A DNA stretch of 64,000 nucleotides from Pleomorphomonas oryzae DSM 16300 (GTDB lineage: Bacteria; Pseudomonadota; Alphaproteobacteria; Rhizobiales; Pleomorphomonadaceae): positions 115,880 to 179,879 of the forward strand of contig NZ_AUHB01000013.1 in assembly GCF_000422965.1 (NCBI RefSeq). The letters run 5' to 3'. Below are positions 59,935-64,000 of this stretch, one piece after another. The translations under genes were made by a program, and so were the position numbers. The first letter of the stretch is position 1. Each line of letters starts with the position of its first letter. The notes beneath the pieces are model-generated. The model had not been told where the DNA came from. It worked only from the letters and a program-made list of their open reading frames with translations, and made no database searches.

Positions 59935-60941
59935 GGCTGACCTCCACCCAAAGCCGCAATTGAAATGTCGATGGCGATTTTTCCCAGCCCATCGGCCTTC
60001 TTCAGCGCCTCGTAGGCCGCATCGGCCGTATCGAGCGTGAACCGGCGCGGGTCGACGAGCGGGGTGAGCTTGCCGGCCTCAACCAACTGACGAGCCTCTT
60101 CCAGAATCTCCCCATGGTGCTCGCGGCCCTCACCCAGGATCAGCGGCATCAGCGTGAAGACGCCGGAATAGGTACCGCCCTTGAACGACAGCGGCGCCAG
60201 TGGATGTGTGCCCCACCCCAGGGACGAGGTGACGTGGCCGAACTTGGCGACGGCGGCGAAGGCGACGTCGAGCGCGCCCACCGTGTCGTAGACGATGTCG
60301 AAGCCGCGCCCTCCGGTCAGCCGCCGCACGGCGTCGGCGATCGGCTCCTGGCGATCGATGAACTGAGCGCCGAGGCGCTCGATGACAGACCGGCTCTCCG
60401 CATTGCCAGTGGCGTGGACTGTCGCGCCGAAGGCTAGGCCCAACTGGACGACGATGTGGCCGACACCGCCCGCGCCCCCGAGCACCAAGAGGCTCTGCCC
60501 TGTCCTGACGCCCACACGGTCGATCAACCCTTCCCACGCCGTGATGGTCACCAGCGGCAGGACCGCGGCCTCACGCATACTGAGATTGGCGGGCTTGGCG
60601 GCGAGCAGTCGCTCGTCGGCACTGACATATTCGGCCAGCGTACCGGGATTGCCGCCGACCCCGCCCACCATACCGTAGACCTCGTCGCCGGTGCGGAAAC
60701 GGGTCACGCCCGGCCCGAGGGCTTCAACGGTACCGGCCATATCCAACCCGAGAATGGCTGGCGCAGGGTGCCGGGCGTGGGCGGCCTCGCCGGCGTGGAT
60801 CTTGGTGTCGAGCGGGTTGGTGCCGGCCGCCGCGATGCGGACCAGGACCTCGCCGGCCCCGGGGGTGGGACGGGTCACTCGAATGATCCGCAGGGGTGCG
60901 CCCACTTCGTGAAGAACGGCGGCTTTCATAGATGATGTCAT
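59931..60941 (-). CDS. Zinc-free alcohol dehydrogenase/quinone oxidoreductase family protein
   Basis: A 336-residue medium-chain reductase. The GroES-like N-terminal half has GAPLRIIRVTRPTPGAGEVLVRIAAAGTNPLDTKI and PAILGLDMAGTVEALGPGV. The cofactor half has LLVLGGAGGVGHIVVQLGLAFGATVHATG, a Rossmann motif typical of NADPH:quinone reductases. Zinc ligands of alcohol dehydrogenases are absent. The ATG at 60941 has AGGAG seven bases upstream. It is divergent from a LysR gene across 118 bases and overlaps the winged-helix regulator gene, so the two are co-translated. Confidence 0.9.
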   Translation of the reverse strand: MTSSMKAAVLHEVGAPLRIIRVTRPTPGAGEVLVRIAAAGTNPLDTKIHAGEAAHARHPAPAILGLDMAGTVEALGPGVTRFRTGDEVYGMVGGVGGNPGTLAEYVSADERLLAAKPANLSMREAAVLPLVTITAWEGLIDRVGVRTGQSLLVLGGAGGVGHIVVQLGLAFGATVHATGNAESRSVIERLGAQFIDRQEPIADAVRRLTGGRGFDIVYDTVGALDVAFAAVAKFGHVTSSLGWGTHPLAPLSFKGGTYSGVFTLMPLILGEGREHHGEILEEARQLVEAGKLTPLVDPRRFTLDTADAAYEALKKADGLGKIAIDISIAALGGGQP

Positions 60942-61004
60942 GTGTGAGCTCCTGCGTGTTTTTCCCAATATGACCCCTTGTGGAACGCATGGAAATTATC
61001 GAAG

Positions 61005-61034
61005 CTGAATGTCGTCCATTCAGTTTTGAATGGA
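61005..61034. promoter_or_regulatory. Overlapping palindromes in the quinone reductase/LysR divergent gap
   Basis: CTGAATG-N5-CATTCAG (61005-61023) and TCCATTCA-N4-TGAATGGA (61015-61034) share a half-site, giving three alternating copies of the TGAATG/CATTCA core within 30 bases. It ends 25 bases before the lysR ATG. This fits a LysR site controlling both genes. Confidence 0.6.
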
Positions 61035-61059
61035 TCCATAACGAGATCTGGACACCGCC

Positions 61060-61932
61060 ATGGAATGGAGCGACCTGCGGATCTTTCTGGCGATCGCGCG
61101 CGATGGCACGCTTGGCGCGGCCGCCCGCCGGCTTGGCCTGTCACAGCCCACCATGGGACGACGCCTGTCGGCTCTCGAAGCCTCCGTGGGGCACGCCCTC
61201 TTTCAGCGCACGTCCGAGGGCTTCGTTCTTACTCACGAAGGCGCGGCCGTGCTGGCGCATGCCGAGCGGATGGAGGAAGAGGCGCTGGCCTTCGAGAGAC
61301 GCCTGGCCGGCGCTGAGGCGCAACTCGACGGCTTCCTGCGACTGTCGTCCTCCGACTGGTTCGGCCGGCTGATGCTGGCGCCGGTGCTGGCCGAGTTCGG
61401 TCGCCTGCACCCGCAGGTCAGCGTCGAACTCCTGACCGACGCTCGGCTCTATAGCCTGCCCCGGCGCGAGGCCGACTTGGTCTTCCGCATCCGCCCTTTC
61501 GACGAGCCGGAGGTCATCTCCCGCCGCCTCGTGCACATTTCCTACGCCGTCTACGGCCCGCGAGATGGTCCCGCGAAGATCGACGGTGATGGGGAGGGGA
61601 TCAGGGTCGTCACGATGGATACGGCCTTCGCCGACATGCCGGACGCGCGCTGGCTGGCGCGCCGGCTGCCAAAGGCCGATGTCGCCATGCGGAGCAACAA
61701 CCGGGATGTGCAGGCGGTTCTCTCAGCGCAGGGAGCGGGCCTTGCCGTCCTCCCCCGGCCGCTTGGAGACGCAATGCCGGGCCTCCGGCCGGTCGATGTC
61801 GGCGAGCCGCCACCTGGGCGGGACACCTATGTCGGTTATCACCGGGACTTGCGTCGTCTCGCCAGACTTCGGGCCCTGCTCGATCTGGTCATCGCCCGCC
61901 TGGCATCGGCACCAAACCCGGCCGGTCCATGA
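61060..61932 (+). CDS. LysR-family transcriptional regulator
   Basis: A 290-residue regulator. The N-terminal HTH (~1-60) has WSDLRIFLAIARDGTLGAAARRLGLSQPTMGRRLSALEASVGHALFQR in segments such as LGLSQPTMGRRLSAL. The effector domain (~88-285) has RLMLAPVLAEFGRLHPQVSVELL and SNNRDVQAVLSAQGAGLAVLPRPLGD. It is divergent from the quinone oxidoreductase-like gene, which it probably controls through the palindromes at 61005-61034. A hairpin follows the stop codon. Confidence 0.92.
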   Translation: MEWSDLRIFLAIARDGTLGAAARRLGLSQPTMGRRLSALEASVGHALFQRTSEGFVLTHEGAAVLAHAERMEEEALAFERRLAGAEAQLDGFLRLSSSDWFGRLMLAPVLAEFGRLHPQVSVELLTDARLYSLPRREADLVFRIRPFDEPEVISRRLVHISYAVYGPRDGPAKIDGDGEGIRVVTMDTAFADMPDARWLARRLPKADVAMRSNNRDVQAVLSAQGAGLAVLPRPLGDAMPGLRPVDVGEPPPGRDTYVGYHRDLRRLARLRALLDLVIARLASAPNPAGP

Positions 61933-61952
61933 CCGGCCGGTGCTGTCGTGAG

Positions 61953-61983
61953 AACCGCTGGCAAGCTGTTGATTCCAGCGGTT
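61953..61983 (+). terminator. Possible terminator after the LysR gene
   Basis: AACCGCTGG and CCAGCGGTT pair around a 13-base loop, 21 bases after the lysR stop. The tail TTGCTTGG is only partly T-rich. Confidence 0.45.
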
Positions 61984-62001
61984 TGCTTGGAGCAGACATT
62001 T

Positions 62002-62044
62002 GTCCCGGCGCTTGATGCCCGCCGGGACTCGGCGAAGGCTCTAG
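62002..62044. repeat. Palindrome and copy of the GCGAAGGCTCTAG arm at the tautomerase 3' end
   Basis: GTCCCGGC and GCCGGGAC form a stem (62002-62028), followed by GCGAAGGCTCTAG (62032-62044), identical to one arm of element A at 56429-56482. The tautomerase stop codon (62041-62043) falls inside this arm, so the repeat supplies the end of the gene. Confidence 0.6.
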
Positions 62045-62349
62045 GGTTGTTGCTTCAGGACCGGCACCGCCTTGGCCCATTCCGCCCGGGTCTGCGGCAC
62101 GCCGTCGAGCGTTTCGACGATCGTTTTCGACTTCTGCAGCGTCGCGGTCAGCGAACGCGGCCCTTCCCAGGGACGGCCGCCGATATGCCAGCCATCCGGG
62201 TGCAATTCCTCGATCAACACCCATACGACCTCGCGGAAGGCCTCTGATCCCTCGAATTCGACCAATACGTCGGTCAGCGCCTTCGCGAGCCGGTGCTTTT
62301 CCGCCTCACTGAAAACGCCTTCGACAAGCTTCACGTTTACGAACGGCAT
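62041..62349 (-). CDS. Tautomerase family protein (4-oxalocrotonate tautomerase-like)
   Basis: A 102-residue protein beginning MPFVNVKLVEGVFSEAEKHRLAKAL. After Met removal, Pro1 would be the catalytic base, the hallmark of this superfamily. FREVVWVLIEELHPDGWHIGG is the second conserved strand. It is longer than the classical ~62-residue enzymes, as in the cis-CaaD/MSAD-like or YusQ-like members. The ATG at 62349 has AGGAGAG nearby. The stop lies in a dispersed repeat. The physiological substrate is unknown. Confidence 0.88.
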   Translation of the reverse strand: MPFVNVKLVEGVFSEAEKHRLAKALTDVLVEFEGSEAFREVVWVLIEELHPDGWHIGGRPWEGPRSLTATLQKSKTIVETLDGVPQTRAEWAKAVPVLKQQP

Positions 62350-62678
62350 GGTGGCTCTCCTTGGAAAGATGGACAACGGAGCCATGTTGGGCGGAGCGAC
62401 CTCTTGCCGCGAGCGAGGCGTTGTGAGCTTTGGTGAGCCGCGGTGAGCTGCGGTGCAGGGGCCTGAGCGGCGCGCAGCCGGCTGCTGTTGAAAGCGCGGG
62501 CGATGTCGGGCTCGCACCATCTCGCAAGGCTTCACCAGACCAGACGCGTCTTCGCCGCGCCAGGCGACCCCGCGCGACCGCCCACAACGTCTCTTAAGGC
62601 TTAACTGGCAGACGGTGCCGCTCTCCCGAAAGATCGACGGGCAACCAAGCCTGACACCGACACATCCGGGAGACAGTC
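62350..62678. other. Intergenic region between tautomerase and hydrolase genes
   Basis: 329 bases between divergent genes. It includes GC-rich direct near-repeats (GTGAGCTTTGGTGAGCCGCGG at about 62422-62450 in shorter units GTGAGC) but no convincing gene. Both promoters should lie here, yet no clear -35/-10 pair could be assigned. Confidence 0.5.
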
Positions 62679-63668
62679 ATGAAGCCCATCCAGACAAGTA
62701 GACCTCCGACTCGGCGAACTATCCTCGCCGGCTCGCTCACTGCCGCCGCGGCTGCCGTTCTCGGCACTCAGGCGCAGTCCAGGCCCGTGGCGCCATCGGC
62801 CTCCGCGGTCCATCACCTCAAGACCGGAGCAACGAAGATGAGCAGTGGTTTCGTCAAGACGTCCGACGGGACGGAGATTTTCTACAAGGACTGGGGCAAC
62901 GGCCAGCCCATCGTCTTCCACCACGGTTGGCCGCTCACGTCGGACGAGTGGGACACGCAGATGCTGTTCTTTCTCGCCAAGGGCTATCGCGTGATCGCCC
63001 ATGACCGGCGCGGGCACGGACGGTCCTCCCAGACCGATCTTGGCAACGAGATGGACACATACGCCGACGACGTCACGGCCGTGGTCAGGCACCTCGACCT
63101 GAAGGACGCGATCCATATCGGCCATTCCACCGGTGGCGGCGAAGTGACGCGATATCTGGCGCGCCACGACAAGGGGCGCGTGGCCAAGGGCGTGCTCATC
63201 GGGGCGATCCCGCCGATCATGCTGAAGACGGCAGGCAACCCGGGCGGCCTTCCCATCGATTCCTTCGACGGCTTGCGAAATGCGCTGGCGGCCAACCGCT
63301 CGCAGTTTTACCTCGATGTCCCCATGGGCCCCTTCTATGGCTTCAACCGGCCAGGCGCCAAGACGTCGGAGGGTCTGATCCGCAACTGGTGGAGACAAGG
63401 TATGATGGGCGGTGCCAAGGCGCACTACGACTGCATCAAGGCCTTCTCCGAGACCGACTTCACCGAGGACCTGAAGGTGATCGACGTGCCGGTGCTGGTA
63501 ATGCATGGCGAGGATGATCAGATCGTCCCCATCGACGACTCCGCCCGGCTCGCCGTGAAGCTCCTGAAAAAGGGAACGCTGAAGACCTATCCGGGTCTCC
63601 CGCACGGAATGGCGGCCACCCACGCCGACGTGATCAACGCCGATATCCTGGACTTCATCAAAGCCTAG
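62679..63668 (+). CDS. Exported alpha/beta hydrolase (non-haem chloroperoxidase-like)
   Basis: A 329-residue hydrolase with a Tat-type signal ([19 protein letters not shown], cleavage near AQSRP). The alpha/beta fold shows [41 protein letters not shown], the nucleophile Ser in [18 protein letters not shown], the Asp in [13 protein letters not shown] and the His in [12 protein letters not shown]. This is the esterase/cofactor-free perhydrolase group. An internal ATG after the signal ([11 protein letters not shown]) is where cytoplasmic relatives begin, so the signal peptide looks like an addition. GGAGACAGTC precedes the ATG. Confidence 0.9.
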   Translation: MKPIQTSRPPTRRTILAGSLTAAAAAVLGTQAQSRPVAPSASAVHHLKTGATKMSSGFVKTSDGTEIFYKDWGNGQPIVFHHGWPLTSDEWDTQMLFFLAKGYRVIAHDRRGHGRSSQTDLGNEMDTYADDVTAVVRHLDLKDAIHIGHSTGGGEVTRYLARHDKGRVAKGVLIGAIPPIMLKTAGNPGGLPIDSFDGLRNALAANRSQFYLDVPMGPFYGFNRPGAKTSEGLIRNWWRQGMMGGAKAHYDCIKAFSETDFTEDLKVIDVPVLVMHGEDDQIVPIDDSARLAVKLLKKGTLKTYPGLPHGMAATHADVINADILDFIKA

Positions 63669-63752
63669 ATGTGAGCTTTCAGGAGGTTGTCCATTCGGAG
63701 CGGATTTTGGAGACTGGAGTTACCACACCTCAGTTTTCCAGGATCGCCCCGA

Positions 63753-64000
63753 ATGAACATCCACAAGAATGCCCGCCTGACGCCGTTGCGTCGAGAGGAA
63801 ATGGCCGTCGCGGTGATCGAAGGCCGTCTGTCGAAGGCGGAAGCGGCCCGCCGTTATGGCGTTTGCGTGAAGAGTGTGTCGCGTTGGGTTGAGCGCTTTC
63901 GTGTCGAAGGATCGGTCGGAATGGTCGATCGTTCGTCTCGTCCAAAGACCAGCCCCAGGCAACTCGCGACGGACGTGTGCGTCCGGATTGCGGCTTTGCG
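63753..64000 (+). CDS. IS481-type transposase, N-terminal part (cut by window edge)
   Basis: The first 82 codons are inside the window. The helix-turn-helix start is typical of IS481 transposases: NIHKNARLTPLRREEMAVAV, SKAEAARRYGVCVKSVSRWVERF and DRSSRPKTSPRQLAT. The DDE domain lies beyond the edge. Codon use matches the host, so it is not obviously recent. The left end of the element probably lies between 63670 and 63700 (TGTGAGCTT or TTGTCCATTC), just after the hydrolase stop. The far end is needed to fix it. Confidence 0.85.
   Translation, partial: MNIHKNARLTPLRREEMAVAVIEGRLSKAEAARRYGVCVKSVSRWVERFRVEGSVGMVDRSSRPKTSPRQLATDVCVRIAAL

Overview
The window is high-GC, densely packed bacterial DNA, most likely from an alphaproteobacterium of the order Hyphomicrobiales (Rhizobiales). 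Four things suggest this: the NasT/NasS nitrate control genes, many periplasmic sugar and TRAP import systems with Tat-exported binding proteins, LysR/GntR/ROK/DeoR regulators, and scattered palindromic elements of a kind common in that order. I cannot name the species. No rRNA, tRNA or CRISPR array was seen.

Layout. 1-3.9 kb (minus strand): nitrate assimilation control and uptake, nasT - nasS - nrtA - nrtB (cut by the window edge). The nrtA leader carries a sigma-54 promoter, two hairpins of ANTAR-target type and an intrinsic terminator, so NasT antitermination can be read from the DNA. 3.95-11.5 kb: an AT-richer island with a 2,029-residue secreted RHS/YD-repeat protein, a probable immunity gene and a tiny secreted YD-repeat protein. 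A 32-bp imperfect direct repeat brackets it, and the right copy is the 3' end of apbE. 11.5-17.6 kb: an extracytoplasmic flavin electron-transfer module (ApbE, PepSY-flavodoxin reductase, DUF2271 protein with a flavinylation motif) with its own two-component system and a PepSY protein. 17.7-22.6 kb: a nucleotidyltransferase-fold protein with paired operators, a ParD/ParE toxin-antitoxin pair, an ion antiporter-like membrane protein, a histidine phosphatase and kdsB.

22.9-28.6 kb (minus): a ribose-type ABC importer with two permeases and a sugar lactonase. 28.8-30.7 kb: a GAF histidine kinase and response regulator. 30.8-38.3 kb: a TRAP transporter divergent from uxaC-uxuB-uxuA, together a hexuronate uptake and breakdown unit. 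38.3-41.7 kb: truncated haemoglobin plus monooxygenase under a divergent LysR, a DUF3224 protein and a GntR/FCD regulator. 41.8-42.4 kb: an AT-richer secreted orphan. 42.6-48.7 kb: ROK regulator, ribulokinase-like kinase and a second ribose-type ABC importer. 48.7-56.3 kb: DeoR regulator, MalEFGK-type importer, an unusual sugar kinase and an aldolase-like barrel protein, which together look like an uncharacterised sugar catabolic operon. 56.5-63.7 kb: two short-chain dehydrogenases, a winged-helix/ATPase regulator, a quinone reductase-like enzyme, LysR, a tautomerase and an exported alpha/beta hydrolase. The window ends inside an IS481-type transposase.

Overall this is a catabolic and uptake-rich chromosome segment (five import systems for sugars or acids, plus nitrate) carrying one acquired polymorphic-toxin-like island. 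The most unusual parts are the RHS island, the DeoR/kinase/aldolase operon, the flavinylation module and the very legible nitrate leader.
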